Source of the DNA: Tannerellaceae bacterium
GTDB lineage: Bacteria; Bacteroidota; Bacteroidia; Bacteroidales; Tannerellaceae
NCBI GenBank assembly: GCA_021204405.1
Contig: JAJPZJ010000140.1
Location: 1 to 38,197, forward strand
Direction of reading: 5' to 3'
Length of the DNA: 38,197 nt
Shown: piece after piece, positions 18,823-29,700 of the stretch
Position numbering within the stretch: position 1 is the first letter of the stretch
Layout: the number at the start of each line of letters is the position of its first letter
The notes under the pieces: generated by a model
Told to the model about the DNA's origin: nothing
What the model saw: only the letters and a program-made list of their open reading frames with translations
Database searches by the model: none
Program-made: the position numbers and the translations under genes

Positions 18823-19512
18823 ATGAAAATAATAGACGTAGAGATTGCTTCTCTGAAAAGAAATATCAACGAAATGTGGTCGCTTGTACACCAGTAATTA
18901 TATAATGCAGGTGAAGCCTTGCTGTCAGGAGACAGGGAAATGGCTTACAGGGTGATTAAACGCGAACGCCGGGTCAATACCTATGAGTTAAAGATCGATA
19001 GTGATTGTGAAGACCTGATCGCCCTCTATGCCCCGGTTGCAGTAGATCTGCGTTTCGTATTGGCCATGTATAAGATCAATACCAACCTCGAACGGTTAGG
19101 CGACTTCGCCGAAAGCATTGCGCGTTTTGCTACCAATATGCCCGAGAAAGAGCCAATTGATGCAGAGCTGATCCGTGCCACCCGTGTGGAAGATATGTTA
19201 AAAGAATTACTCGATATGATCGCTTTGGCACAGGAGGCCTTTGATAAAGAAGATTCGGAGATCGCTTCCCGTATTTTCCTGAAAGACAACCTGGTGGATG
19301 AAATCAATCATAATTCAACCAGAACTATAGCCCAGTATATAGAGGATCATCCGGGAAGTGCCCTGACAGGCCTTTATATGGCAGGGGTGATCCGTAAAAT
19401 GGAACGTTTTGGCGACCATTGTACCAATATTGCCGAAGAGTTAATATTCTATCTGGATGCAAAAGTATTGAAGCATATGGGTAGGATAGAAACAGAACCT
19501 ACGGAAGAGTAA
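18823..19512 (+). pseudogene. phoU: Phosphate regulator PhoU with an early in-frame stop
   Basis: PhoU couples the Pst transporter to the phosphate-sensing kinase and limits uptake. The frame from 18823 begins MKIIDVEIASLKRNINEM and meets TAA at 18895-18897 (codon 25). It then continues in the same frame as LYNAGEALLSGDREMAYRV through two PhoU helical repeats, including NTNLERLGDFAESIA and RKMERFGDHCTNIAEEL. The full frame would be 229 residues, the normal size. The stop probably replaced a CAA (Gln). Re-initiation at TTG 18919 could give a version missing about 32 residues, so some activity is not excluded. Confidence 0.85.
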
Positions 19513-19648
19513 AAACGGTTTTTCATTCTGATAAATTCAAACTCCCCTCATTGTCTTTTTAATAAAGATGATGTAGGGGAATTTCCTGTTTACCCTATTT
19601 TGAACAGGATAAAATCAGTTTTTCGACATTTAGATATAATTATTACCC

Positions 19649-19656
19649 TATTTTTG
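19649..19656 (+). promoter_or_regulatory. Promoter of the HIT gene (TATTTTTG)
   Basis: TATTTTTG matches TAnnTTTG and lies 28 bases before the ATG at 19685, so transcription would start near 19663. Confidence 0.55.
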
Positions 19657-19684
19657 CCTTAAACAAATACTAATACGATAGATT

Positions 19685-20107
19685 ATGAGTGATCCTAAAG
19701 ATTGCCTGTATTGCCAGCAAAATGAAACACTGCGCAGTTTAATGATTGAAATAGCTCCGTTAAGTGTTTCCACCGCTTTCCTTTTTAAAGAACAAACCTA
19801 TCACGGACGTTGCCTGGTTGCCTACAAAGACCATGTAAATGACCTGAATGAGTTAAGCGATGAAGAGCGGAATGCGTTTATGGCCGATGTGGCCTGTGTA
19901 ACCCGTGCCATGAATAAAGCTTTTACTCCGGTAAAGATTAATTATGGAGCCTATTCAGACAAGCTTTCCCACCTGCATTTTCATCTGGCTCCGAAATATG
20001 TCGACGGACCCGACTATGGCGGTACTTTTGTTATGAATCCGGGTAGAGTATATCTTTCGGATGAAGAATATGCAAGCCTTATCGAACAGGTAAAACAATA
20101 TCTGTAA
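19685..20107 (+). CDS. HIT-family nucleotide hydrolase or transferase
   Basis: The 140-residue product carries the histidine-triad motif SHLHFHLAPKY (His96, His98, His100) and an N-terminal CLYC pair like the metal-binding cysteines of some HIT proteins. Such proteins act on nucleoside phosphoramidates or dinucleoside polyphosphates in the cytoplasm. The exact substrate cannot be told. It is a single gene with its own promoter-like box, and it is intact. Confidence 0.88.
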   Translation: MSDPKDCLYCQQNETLRSLMIEIAPLSVSTAFLFKEQTYHGRCLVAYKDHVNDLNELSDEERNAFMADVACVTRAMNKAFTPVKINYGAYSDKLSHLHFHLAPKYVDGPDYGGTFVMNPGRVYLSDEEYASLIEQVKQYL

Positions 20108-20453
20108 ATAAGTTTTCCAAAAGTCACGAAATATAATTTCAACACGGAGACACGGAGACACGGAGGTTTTTAATCATTGGAAAAGAAAGCCTCTGTGTCT
20201 TTATGGTCTTCGGTAGTCCTGTTTCTTGATTGTACAAACAAACTTTAATCTCTTTTTCTTCCTCTTTCTGCTCACTGCTCCGGAAAACTAATAAGTAAAA
20301 CCAGGGTTTTCAGTATCTTTGCATTCGTCAGGTCGTAAGGTGACAAGCAGGATAAAACTTTTATCTCCTTACCGGAAAAGATATTCCGGGCCGGCAACAA
20401 CCAATGTTACTTCAGAAATGTTTTTAATTCAATTATGTATGAATAGAAATTGT
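20108..20453. other. Leader and spacer between the HIT gene and the M20 peptidase
   Basis: The stretch holds an 8-bp direct repeat (CACGGAGA units near 20143-20166) and a hairpin GACACGGAGG (20157-20166) with CCTCTGTGTC (20190-20199, one G-U pair) that may end the HIT transcript. A promoter box, TATCTTTG, follows at 20314-20321. Confidence 0.55.
20314..20321 (+). promoter_or_regulatory. Promoter of the M20 peptidase gene (TATCTTTG)
   Basis: TATCTTTG fits the -7 consensus and is followed by CATTCG. It also shows that the earliest open ATG (20319) cannot be the translation start. Confidence 0.6.
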
Positions 20454-22005
20454 ATGAACCTCAAAACTATGATTGGTATACTGGTAGTATTAATACTGGT
20501 CCTGGCCGGAATTTTAATTGTGAAAACTGTTACTTATCCGTTTCTGAAAACGGAAAAACAGTCCAGTCACTCAGCTATAGCAATACCGCTGATTTCAAAT
20601 GAAGCATTAGAACGTTTTGCCGGAGGAATTCGCATCCCCACTATTAGTGCGGAAGTATATGAAAATACGAACTTTGAACCATTTGACCGCTTTAAAGCCT
20701 ATCTTCCGGAAGCTTATCCTGCAATTTATGAAGCCATGGATACCCTCACAATTAATACCTATGGATTAGTATTCCATTGGAAAGGAAAGAATGCTTCTAA
20801 AAAACCGATCCTTTTCCTGTCCCATTATGATGTGGTTCCGGTAATTGGGTATGAAGATGATAATGAGGAGTATCTTCCGGTAGATATTATCTTCCAGCCG
20901 GAAGATACTCCGGCTCCCTCCAGCAGTACTATCCATACGAGTTGGGACTATCCACCTTTTTCAGGTGCAATAGCCAGGGGCAATGTTTATGGTCGAGGTA
21001 CGCTGGATATGAAATGTATGCTTTTCAGTATCTTGGAGGCCGCAGACGCGTTGCTGGCAGAAGGATTCCAGCCTGAACAGGATATCTGGTTTGCGTTTGG
21101 CCACGATGAAGAGGTAGGCGGAAGGCAGGGTGCTCTGCAGATTGCTGCTTACTTTAAAGAACAAAATATAACTTTTGATGCCGTATACGACGAAGGTGGT
21201 ATTATTGCCGCTCCCGGATCGGCACTGGAAACGATTGACAGGCCTGTGGCCCTGGTAGGACCAAGGTGAAAAAGGCTTTTTAACCCTGCGCCTTACCGTG
21301 TACGGCCTGGGAGGACACTCCTCTATGCCTCCTAAAAAAAGCTCTTTGGTATATGCTGCGGAAATTATAGAAAAGCTAAACTCGAACCAGATGCCTGCCC
21401 GGATTATTCCGCCCATAGACGCTTTCTTTAAAAATATAGGGGGAGAGATGGGATTTGTATCGCGGATGGCTATTGCAAACCAATGGTTATTGAAGCCACT
21501 GCTAATCAAATCGCTCAGTAATTCCCCGGCATCCAATGCATTGATTCGCACCACTACTGCTATTAGTATGGCCAAAGGGAGTGATGCCGCTAATGTATTA
21601 ACATCGGTGGCGGAAGTAACTGTTAACTTCAGGATCTTACCAGGGAGTTCGGTGGCAGATGTGATCCGGCATGTTGAAGACATTTGTGAAGGTTATCAGG
21701 TGGACCTGGTAGTTATTTCCGAACGTGAACCATCAACGCTCTCGCCGGAGGATGTAAGAGCCTTTCAGGTTGTTCGGGAAACTGTGGAAAAAATCTATCC
21801 CGAAGCCATTGTTTCTCCCTATATTTCAGTTGTAGGGACCGACTCTTATAAATACCAGATAGTAAGTGATCACATTTATCGCTTTATGCCTCTGTACCTG
21901 AATCAGTACGAACAGCATACCATCCATAATGAAAACGAACATATTTCAATTGATAATTATGGAAAGCTGGTGCGGTATTTTAAAGAGATCATGGAAACCT
22001 ATTAA
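20454..22005 (+). pseudogene. M20-family metallopeptidase with one frameshift
   Basis: M20 enzymes are two-zinc exopeptidases or amidohydrolases. I choose the start at 20454 (MNLKTMIGILVV), which opens directly into a membrane anchor; 20439 is an alternative. Metal and catalytic motifs are present: FLSHYDVVPV (His-x-Asp), YGRGTLDMKC (bridging Asp) and GHDEEVGGRQG (Glu pair). The dimerisation-domain start VYGLGGHSSMPPKKS and a late EQHTIHNENEHIS follow. The frame breaks near 21259-21264: a CC where one C restores QGEKGFLTLRL. Corrected length is 516 residues, as in long PM20D1-like members. The downstream piece (21298-22005) lacks most metal ligands, so the enzyme as written would be inactive. 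Confidence 0.82.
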
Positions 22006-22616
22006 TTGGTTCTAACATTGTAACAGGAATGGTTTAAAAAGAAAAAACTTTGTTCCCCACGAAGGCGGGGACCGCATGAAAGCAGTCCGTATTTTCTGTT
22101 TTTAATCCTAAAACAGGCAGTTCTAATGTGATCCCCGCCTTCGTGGGGAACAAAGTTTTTTCTTTAGACCTGAAATTGATACCCTACCTATTCTTTAATT
22201 AGCAACAATTAAAAACTAAAATTAATCCCTCCAGTTTATATTTCTTCTTAATTCCATTTAATTTCTGTTAAAGAATCCATACATTAACTGTTAAGAAACT
22301 CTCCTGTGTCTGATTCTCTCTTGCGGTTAACTCTCAAAATATGTTTTCTTTTTATAACCTGTCCGACTCTTTTTTCTTGATTTCTATCAATTTATGCAAT
22401 ATTTAAGAAAGAAAATTGCTGAAAGGCCTCTGTTGAACAGGCTTCTCGTATAAACCTTTCCCTTTTTACGTATGTTTTGCAAAAACCGATTAATAATTAT
22501 CGAATTTGTAGGCAGAAGCTTGATTCCGCCTGGGTTTTTGAGGGCTGATAAGTTTATTTCCGGAGGCAGTTCGGTATACTTTCCGGGTAAACGCGTAAAC
22601 TAAAAATAAAGGATGT
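22006..22616. other. Gene-free stretch between the M20 peptidase and the AraC regulator
   Basis: It begins with palindromic copy 2 (22041-22162). The remaining 450 bases are AT-rich with no coding region I trust. TATGTTTTG at 22471-22479 is a weak candidate promoter for the regulator, with a long leader. Confidence 0.6.
22041..22162. repeat. Palindromic intergenic element, copy 2 (122 bp)
   Basis: Perfect 31-bp inverted repeats (22041-22071 with 22132-22162) enclose 60 bases. Each arm contains TTCCCCACGAAGGCGGGGA, which can itself fold, and an A or T run at its outer end, so the element can terminate transcription both ways. Its core matches the GGGGATCGC core of copies 1 and 3. Confidence 0.85.
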
Positions 22617-23958
22617 ATGGGTACGATATTATATAAACATCAACACGTTGCATGTTTCAACTACGATCATTCGGACAACCCCACGTTTGAATGTCTGGAG
22701 GCATCCAAAGAGAATAACTGGGATAAAGACCTTATTGATAATAAAATTATATTTATCCTGGAAGGCAAATTCCATCTGTCCTATGGGCAATGTAAGGAAG
22801 AAGACGTAACAGATGGAAAAATGGTTTTGATACCAGGCGGATGTCATTGTTGTATACAGGCAGAAGAAAAGGGACGTTTTATGATATGCCGGTTGCGGGG
22901 AAATATACAATTTTGCGATCAGTTCCCATTTGAAAAACTCTGCCGGGATAGTTCTTCTACAGAACCGGATACAATACATTTAACCATTCATCAGCGCCTA
23001 CAGGCCTATCTGAAGAATTTATCCGATTTCATAGAAGATGGCATGAAATGTATCTACTATTATGAGATCAAACTGAAAGAACTCTTCTTTCTTTTACGTG
23101 CTTATTATACCCGCGAGGAATTGCGTGGCTTTTTCCAGCCATTAGTAAGCAACGATATGCAATTTTCCGATTTTGTACTTAAAAATTATCATAAAGTTAA
23201 GAATGTAAAAGAATTTGCCGAGTTGGCTAATTATAGCATCTCCGGTTTTGAAAAGAAATTTAAGAAAGTATTCAAAGTATCTGCATATAAATGGATGACA
23301 GAGAAAAAAGCCTCACATATCCTGCACGAGATCCATACAGGCAGAAGAAAAGGGACGTTTTATGATATGCCGGTTGCGGGGAAATATACAATTTTGCGAT
23401 CAGTTCCCATTTGAAAAACTCTGCCGGGATAGTTCTTCTACAGAACCGGATACAATACATTTAACCATTCATCAGCGCCTACAGGCCTATCTGAAGAATT
23501 TATCCGATTTCATAGAAGATGGCATGAAATGTATCTACTATTATGAGATCAAACTGAAAGAACTCTTCTTTCTTTTACGTGCTTATTATACCCGCGAGGA
23601 ATTGCGTGGCTTTTTCCAGCCATTAGTAAGCAACGATATGCAATTTTCCGATTTTGTACTTAAAAATTATCATAAAGTTAAGAATGTAAAAGAATTTGCC
23701 GAGTTGGCTAATTATAGCATCTCCGGTTTTGAAAAGAAATTTAAGAAAGTATTCAAAGTATCTGCATATAAATGGATGACAGAGAAAAAAGCCTCACATA
23801 TCCTGCACGAGATCCATACCAGCCATAAACCATTAAAAGAGATTGGCTGGGATAATGGGTTTTCGTCGCCTGCACAGTTTAATGATTTCTGTAAAATACA
23901 TTTCGGAATAACCCCCGGCAAACTACGGGAGAAAAAAGAATTTGTATGTAAAACCTGA
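22617..23958 (+). pseudogene. AraC-type regulator disrupted by a 481-bp tandem duplication
   Basis: The gene encodes a one-component regulator with an N-terminal cupin-like sensor and a C-terminal AraC DNA-binding domain. As written, the first frame (22617-23414, 265 residues) keeps the sensor and first helix-turn-helix (VKEFAELANYSISGFEKKF) but ends in foreign residues and lacks the second. A second frame from 23362 repeats the middle and carries the true C-terminus (WDNGFSSPAQFNDFCKIHFG). Removing one copy of the duplication gives one 286-residue protein of normal length. It lies 241 bases upstream of the fimbrial genes on the same strand, so it may regulate them; that link is inferred. Confidence 0.85.
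22854..23819. repeat. Exact tandem duplication, period 481 bp
   Basis: 22854-23338 and 23335-23819 are identical as far as I can read, with a period of 481 and a 4-base overlap (ATAC) at the junction. The period is not a multiple of three, so it breaks the AraC frame. The identity implies a very recent event, an assembly artefact, or ongoing exchange. Confidence 0.9.
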
Positions 23959-23964
23959 AAGATT

Positions 23965-23998
23965 GGCGGAAATTATGTAAACGAGTCGCCTTTTTTAT
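23965..23998 (+). terminator. Possible terminator of the AraC gene
   Basis: A short GGCG/CGCC pairing with a long loop is followed by a T6 run, just after the regulator's stop codon. The stem is weak. Confidence 0.4.
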
Positions 23999-24022
23999 AA
24001 CAAGCAGGTTAATATTCTCATC

Positions 24023-24030
24023 TATATTTG
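24023..24030 (+). promoter_or_regulatory. Promoter candidate for the fimbrial genes (TATATTTG)
   Basis: TATATTTG matches TAnnTTTG exactly. Transcription would start near 24037 and give a leader of about 160 nt before the major-subunit gene at 24200. The -33 region is not clear. Confidence 0.5.
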
Positions 24031-24199
24031 TCATATTAACTTTCATAAGGTTGGCTATCATATAAAGAAGCCGGCCCTGGAAGGCGCGTAAGCGACCTCC
24101 TATGATATCCTGCTTTTCCCAATGAATACATAAAGACGAGAATGTATATGAATTAAGTATTAATTCTGACATATTTTATTAATAAAAATTCAGAGTAAG

Positions 24200-25546
24200 A
24201 TGAAACTAAAATATAAATGTTTAATGATGGCAGGATTGTTCACAGCAGCTTTTACTGCCTGTAGCGATAAGGATGATCCGGTAGATCCGGGTACGGTAAC
24301 AGAAATTGGTAATCGGGGAGAAGAGACAGTGGTGGAACTGAGGATCTCCCAGAGTGTTCCGGGAACCTATGCCTCTACATCCGATGAAACGGCCACGGCG
24401 GATGAATCAAAAATTACTAATCCGCAGGTGCATGTATACGTATTTGATGATGCACAGGTTTTTGAAAAATATGAGGTATTACCTATCACAACAAATGGAA
24501 CCAGTTCAAATGGAGGCGACCGGTACAGTACCGGCGAAATGACCGTAACCTCGGGTGATAAATATTTTTATGTATTTGCGAATGTGGATAACAACCCAAT
24601 CGCTACTCCGGCTACCGGATCTACCAGAACTACTTTTGAAAAAAGGGTTTTGAATAAAACGGTAACAGATCTTACGGGCAGCAATAAAGATATGTTCCTG
24701 ATGGGTACTTTATATGGCCAAAGAACTACATTAACCGGAAATGGCATAACCGGTACACCGGAAACGGTTACTGTTTCGATCGGTAGGCTGGCAGCTAAAG
24801 TTGCGTTGGTAGAGAGTACTCCAACTTTAGGAGATGGTATAAACGGTACGTTTGATTTTACCAATGTGCAGTATCGTATGATTAATATCCCTAACCAGAT
24901 GTACCTGGTAGGACAGTGGTCAAACGGTTTCCGTACGATGGGAAGCCAGGTTGCAACTCCTTATTTTAATGAGGATTTATCAACAACAAGTGCGCAAAGT
25001 TCTTATTTTACTGCATCGCCCACAGCATGGACCGCTCCGGCCACTCCGATTTATACATTGGAAAACACCAATGAAGAGCCCCGGAAAGGTACAGCAACAG
25101 CTATACAGGTACGCTATAAATATACACCGGCAGCCAGCGAAACCTACGATGTAAATAATCCGGAAACAGCAGGCGCCTCTTTGGTAAATGGTTCTACTTT
25201 CTGGATGGCAACCTTTACCGACGGAACAAAACTTATTTATAATGATGATCCGTCGGGCGTTACTCACGCTACACTCGGTGCCGTCCAGGATGCACAGGAG
25301 TATACCGATGGATATATCTATTACACTATTTATGTGGCAGATAACTCGGAAACAGCAGCCCAGAGCCTAAAATATGCAGTAATCCGTAACCACTCTTACA
25401 GAATTGTGGTAAATACCATTGCCCGTTTGGGTAACAGTACACCGGATGTAACCAACCCAACCGAACCGGTTGAAGTTGAGAATGTGATCGATTTCGATAT
25501 TATAGTTGATCCATGGTACCTGATTGATCAGGAGGTAGATCTATAA
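24200..25546 (+). CDS. Mfa1-family major fimbrial subunit lipoprotein
   Basis: The 448-residue product is a fimbrillin exported as a lipoprotein: the signal peptide ends at TACSDKDD with the lipobox Cys near residue 20. In such fimbriae the precursor is cleaved by an arginine-specific protease and subunits join by strand exchange. Features are an N-terminal beta domain (VHVYVFDDAQVFEKY, KYFYVFANVDN) and a C-terminal half ending VRYKYT...VIRNHSYRIVVNTIARLG, an acidic Pro-rich spacer, and DFDIIVDPWYLIDQEVDL, as in Mfa1-type subunits. It is the only intact gene of the fimbrial locus and ends before a strong terminator, so it can be made alone. Confidence 0.85.
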   Translation: MKLKYKCLMMAGLFTAAFTACSDKDDPVDPGTVTEIGNRGEETVVELRISQSVPGTYASTSDETATADESKITNPQVHVYVFDDAQVFEKYEVLPITTNGTSSNGGDRYSTGEMTVTSGDKYFYVFANVDNNPIATPATGSTRTTFEKRVLNKTVTDLTGSNKDMFLMGTLYGQRTTLTGNGITGTPETVTVSIGRLAAKVALVESTPTLGDGINGTFDFTNVQYRMINIPNQMYLVGQWSNGFRTMGSQVATPYFNEDLSTTSAQSSYFTASPTAWTAPATPIYTLENTNEEPRKGTATAIQVRYKYTPAASETYDVNNPETAGASLVNGSTFWMATFTDGTKLIYNDDPSGVTHATLGAVQDAQEYTDGYIYYTIYVADNSETAAQSLKYAVIRNHSYRIVVNTIARLGNSTPDVTNPTEPVEVENVIDFDIIVDPWYLIDQEVDL

Positions 25547-25575
25547 GACGGTTGAATTTCAAGCTATTTTGTAAT

Positions 25576-25614
25576 AAAAGGGCGGCTCCTTGAACAGGTG
25601 CTGCCCTTTTCTTG
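25576..25614 (+). terminator. Terminator after the major fimbrial subunit
   Basis: An 11-bp stem, AAAAGGGCGGC (25576-25586) with GCTGCCCTTTT (25600-25610, one G-U pair), is followed by CTTGTT. It probably limits read-through so that the subunit is made in excess over the anchor. Confidence 0.75.
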
Positions 25615-25688
25615 TTAGAACAGAAAATAATAGATGGCATACCTGCCGGCTTTAGAACAGAAAATAATAGATGGCATACCTGCCGGCT
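25615..25688. repeat. Exact 37-bp tandem duplication, intergenic
   Basis: 25615-25651 and 25652-25688 are identical 37-bp units containing AATAATAGATGGCATACC. They lie between the terminator and the anchor gene. Confidence 0.88.
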
Positions 25689-25722
25689 GGAATTTTACCT
25701 GTTAAATAAGTACTTACAAGAT

Positions 25723-26695
25723 ATGAATAGAAAATAAGCATACCAGGCCTTTATATTTTACTGGCTGTTTTCATGTTCGCATGTATCAAAGAAGATCTGG
25801 ATCATTGTCCGCCAACCACGGGCGAACAGCGTTATATTCTTTTTGAAACCAGAAACACCAAAACAACTTTTAAAGAGGCACTGGATAAGCTTGACCTCTA
25901 TATGTATGATAAAGATGACAAACTGGTCGAACCGGTAATTAGTTACAGTAGGAGTGAACTGGCTGCATCCGACTATCGTGCCTATCTTCCGGATTGGGTA
26001 GAAACGGATTATACGATAGTGGCCGTACTGAACGACAACGAATCTTTTGAGGTGGAAGACACCGGCTCGTTACATACATTCAGAACCTCTATTGTCACAG
26101 AAAATACCAATTGGCTTACTACGGAAATAACAGATATATATTTAGGTAACCTCCAGATCCCTACTGTACAAACGAACACCGAAAATCTGGGCACGGTCTA
26201 CCTCTCCAAACTTACCAATAAATTCTACATTACGGTAAGGCTCAGCGGATTCTCTTTGCCGGCAACACGGTCTATTAATGTACATATCCAGGGAAGTAAT
26301 AGGAATATAATTCATGGCTGGAAGGCGTTGCCGAACAGCTTACGGTATACATGCCCCATACGGATAACAGGCCGAAAGAATCCATATATGAGTTCTTAAT
26401 TGACACCCTACGGCTATGGTTTGGCGACGACCTTACCTTAGTCGTGAAACTGGATGAAGAAGGACAGGATACCATAGAGGTAGACCGGATCGGTATCGTG
26501 GCATTTCTGGCGGAGGTTACCGATTTGAATGGAAACTACTTATACGATTCTGACGATAAACTCGATCTTGAAGATGAATACTATATCGAGATTGTATTGG
26601 ATGCAGAACTGAAAATATCTCAGATCATCGTAAACGGATGGTTTGAAATAGGGCAGGATATTGATTTGGATGAAGACTCAGCTGTGGGTTTATAA
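25723..26695 (+). pseudogene. Mfa2-type fimbrial anchor lipoprotein with two frameshifts
   Basis: Mfa2/FimB-type lipoproteins anchor and limit the length of the fimbrial shaft at the outer membrane. The true start is ATG 25723. One A missing from the run at 25731-25734 gives an immediate stop; restored, it reads MNRKISIPGLYILLAVF, then MFACIKEDLDHCPP, a clear lipobox with the CIKEDL-D-CP motif typical of the family. A second A is missing near 26304; restored, the frame continues KYNSWLEGVAEQLTVYMPHTDNRP into the C-terminal half (26351-26695) ending GWFEIGQDIDLDED. Corrected length is 324 residues. As written only an unsecreted internal piece could be made. Confidence 0.8.
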
Positions 26696-26714
26696 CGATA
26701 TAAATGAATAGAGT

Positions 26715-29700
26715 ATGAAACGTAATATATATTATTCCTGGCATCCATCTTTTTTATCATATTGACTGCCTGTAACAGCGAACAACGTGACACTCCCGGT
26801 GAAACACCCGGAGGCGGAGTAGAAGGAGGAGAGATTTCAGTGATATTAACCCTCGATTTACCCTCGCCGGGTATCCCAACTACCTATGGCATGTCGGAAG
26901 ATGATGAAAACAGGATCAGTACTGCTGATGTACTGGCATTTAAGCAGGTAGGAGGCGTGGAATATTTCGCCTACCGTGCCCAGGCTACCCTGATTGAAGA
27001 TACCAATGAAAGTAACCAGAAAAAAATTACGGTTAAATTGCAGGTTAGCGACGACCTGCACCGGTTTGTGGTCCTCGCCAATGCCCACAGTGAGATAGAT
27101 GCACTGGGCGATATTGCAGTAACAGGCGAAAAAGACGAAGTACTTGCCCGGCTATTCCATACGCATACCGGCTATTGGGATATCAACCAGCCTATTCCTA
27201 TGTGGGGCGAAAGTAACTTGCTCCCGATAACCGAAACCACCAGCCAGATCTCAGGCCTGTCGCTGTTGCGTATGGTATCCCGGATAGATGTGATTACAGC
27301 GGTTCCCCGCGATAGCTTTGAGTTACAGGAATTTATATACATAACCATAGCCTTAACGGACACATGGTTCCTCATCCCGATAACCTGGAGAATACCGAGA
27401 AAGTATTCCGGGCTACACTGCCTGAGCAGCTTGCTGTGGCTGCTACTCCCTATGTGTACCAGGCCAGCGATTCAGCCCATATCGGGGGAATATATGCCTA
27501 TGAAGCTCCAGCCTACAATGTACATGAAGAGGCTACCTGCCTGGTAATCGGCGGCAGTTATAAAGGCGAACCTACTACCTACTACCGGGTTGACTTTATA
27601 GATACCGATGGCAACTACCTCGAATTACTTCGGAACCACATTTATACCTTTAAAATCACCGCAGTAGGAGGTGAAGGGTACGAAGATGAAGAAGAGGCTT
27701 TTAAATCCAAATCGGTCAATATGACCGTAGAGGTAGTGAAATGGGACCAGGGTGATATGCAGGACTTTGTATTCGACGGACAATATATATTAGGCGTAAG
27801 TAAAAGCCTTATCGAGTTTGATAAAGCAGCCAGCCAGGATATCGTGATCGTAACAACCGACTATCCGCAGGGATGGGTTGCCACGGTCGACCAGGTTACC
27901 TATCCGTGGCTCAGTATCGTATCACAAAATTTCTCAGGTATCAACCAGAAAGACGATCTGGTAATCGGAGTAATTGAAAATGATACCAACGCCGAGCGTA
28001 CCGGTTATATTGATGTAACTGCCGGCCGCCTTACCCACTCCCTGAAAGTAGTACAGAGAATTGGCTCATCCGCTTCTTTATCTATTCTGGATGCGAATGA
28101 TAATACCGTCAGTAATATCGGATTTATTACCTACCTGGGGCAAACCAGTATCACTCCTCAGCTGTTTAAAGTAGTCTGGACACCTGCCACCTCTGACTGC
28201 GTCATATCAGAAGTGGTTACAGGACGTACCGGGTTTGATTGTGGAGCAGGAGATAATCCGGCAGCCACGCTTACTATCCAGGGAGGTACTAAAAGCTATA
28301 CCCTCCAGCCCGATCCTGTACTGGAAGCAGAGCTGGACTTATCGGAAAGTGGCGACCCGTTCTTATTGAAGCAATCCCGCTATACCTTTACGGTAGACAA
28401 CCTGGAACAACATATTGTAGTAGGCGAACAGGTGGTAGGCGTATTTGCCTATCCGGCGGCAGCTTATCCGATCGATGGTGGCAGTTATTCCTATACCGTA
28501 AAATCGAATGTAGCCTAGACTGCCCGGCTGGTAGACGGCGGCATTATAGAAAGCATCACCAATACAAGCGGCGGATCGAATACCGCCGGGGAAGCTTTTC
28601 CGTTTACAATGGTTACAACCTCTTCCGGCAAAAGTAATCCGGCAACCGTTATCTATACCTTCACGGTAGATGGAGTGAATGTGGAAGTGCCGGTATATAT
28701 CCATGGAAAAGACTTTCTGCAGGTAGGCGAAGCCAATAGTTATATTATTAATCCGGGTGGCGATGGAATCAGTATTCCGGTAGGTCAGGCCAATAAAGGG
28801 TTAACTACCCAGATTGCTTCAGGGCAGGTATTGACTCCGGAACTAATCTGGACCGACCATGCTGCGGGGTTGGCTGCTTCGGGAGCGGTAAGCAGTGTAA
28901 GTGTGGATGGTACAGGCCCTGAGGCTTTACTGAAGGTAGCGCCGGGAACTGCTGAAGGAAACGCTGTGGTAGCAGTAAAAAGTTCGGACGGAACCATTCT
29001 GTAGAGCTGGCATATCTGGGTAACAGATTATAATCCGGACACCGATAATAAAACGATCAGTTCGGGATGGGTCTATATGGATCGTAACCTGGGGGCGCTC
29101 AGCAGTACGCCGGGTAACGGCCTGGCACTAGGTTTGATGTATCAATGGGGTAGGAAAGACCCGTATCCGGGATTAAATAATCCGCCTGCAACAACCGTTA
29201 CTCCTATTTATAATGCTGTAGGTGGTTCTGTACAGGTTACATTAACAGAAGTACCGGCTGATGTGGAAACCAATTTGTTCAATGCCATAGAAAACCCGGT
29301 TACTTTCTATATGGGGGGGGTTCATCTTCATATGCAGACTGGTATGCGCGGGATGCAAATAAAAGGAATGATGAATTGTGGGGATTATACAATTATGTAG
29401 TCGACATAGGTAAAACAGCTTACGATCCTTGCCCGTATGGCTGGCGTGTGCCTACGGTTAGCAGTAGTAGCAGCCCGTGGTGGGGTGCTTCCGGCTGGCA
29501 ATATAATAGCAGTTTTATTGGCGTAGATCATACTACCTATGGCTATTGGCCTATGACAGGATACCGGCATGGAGAAACCGGCGCGATAGGTGGCATGGAT
29601 AGTAGTACCCAGCTTGGAATTTACTGGCATGCCTGGAGTAACCAGAGTGTGGCAACAGGATTAGGGTTTACCCAGTCGGGTACTTCTATTAACGCAGATA

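Noticed and set aside
20319..20453. M20 peptidase start at 20319
   Set aside because: That ATG frame begins inside the TATCTTTG promoter box and adds residues with no signal or family character before the membrane anchor.
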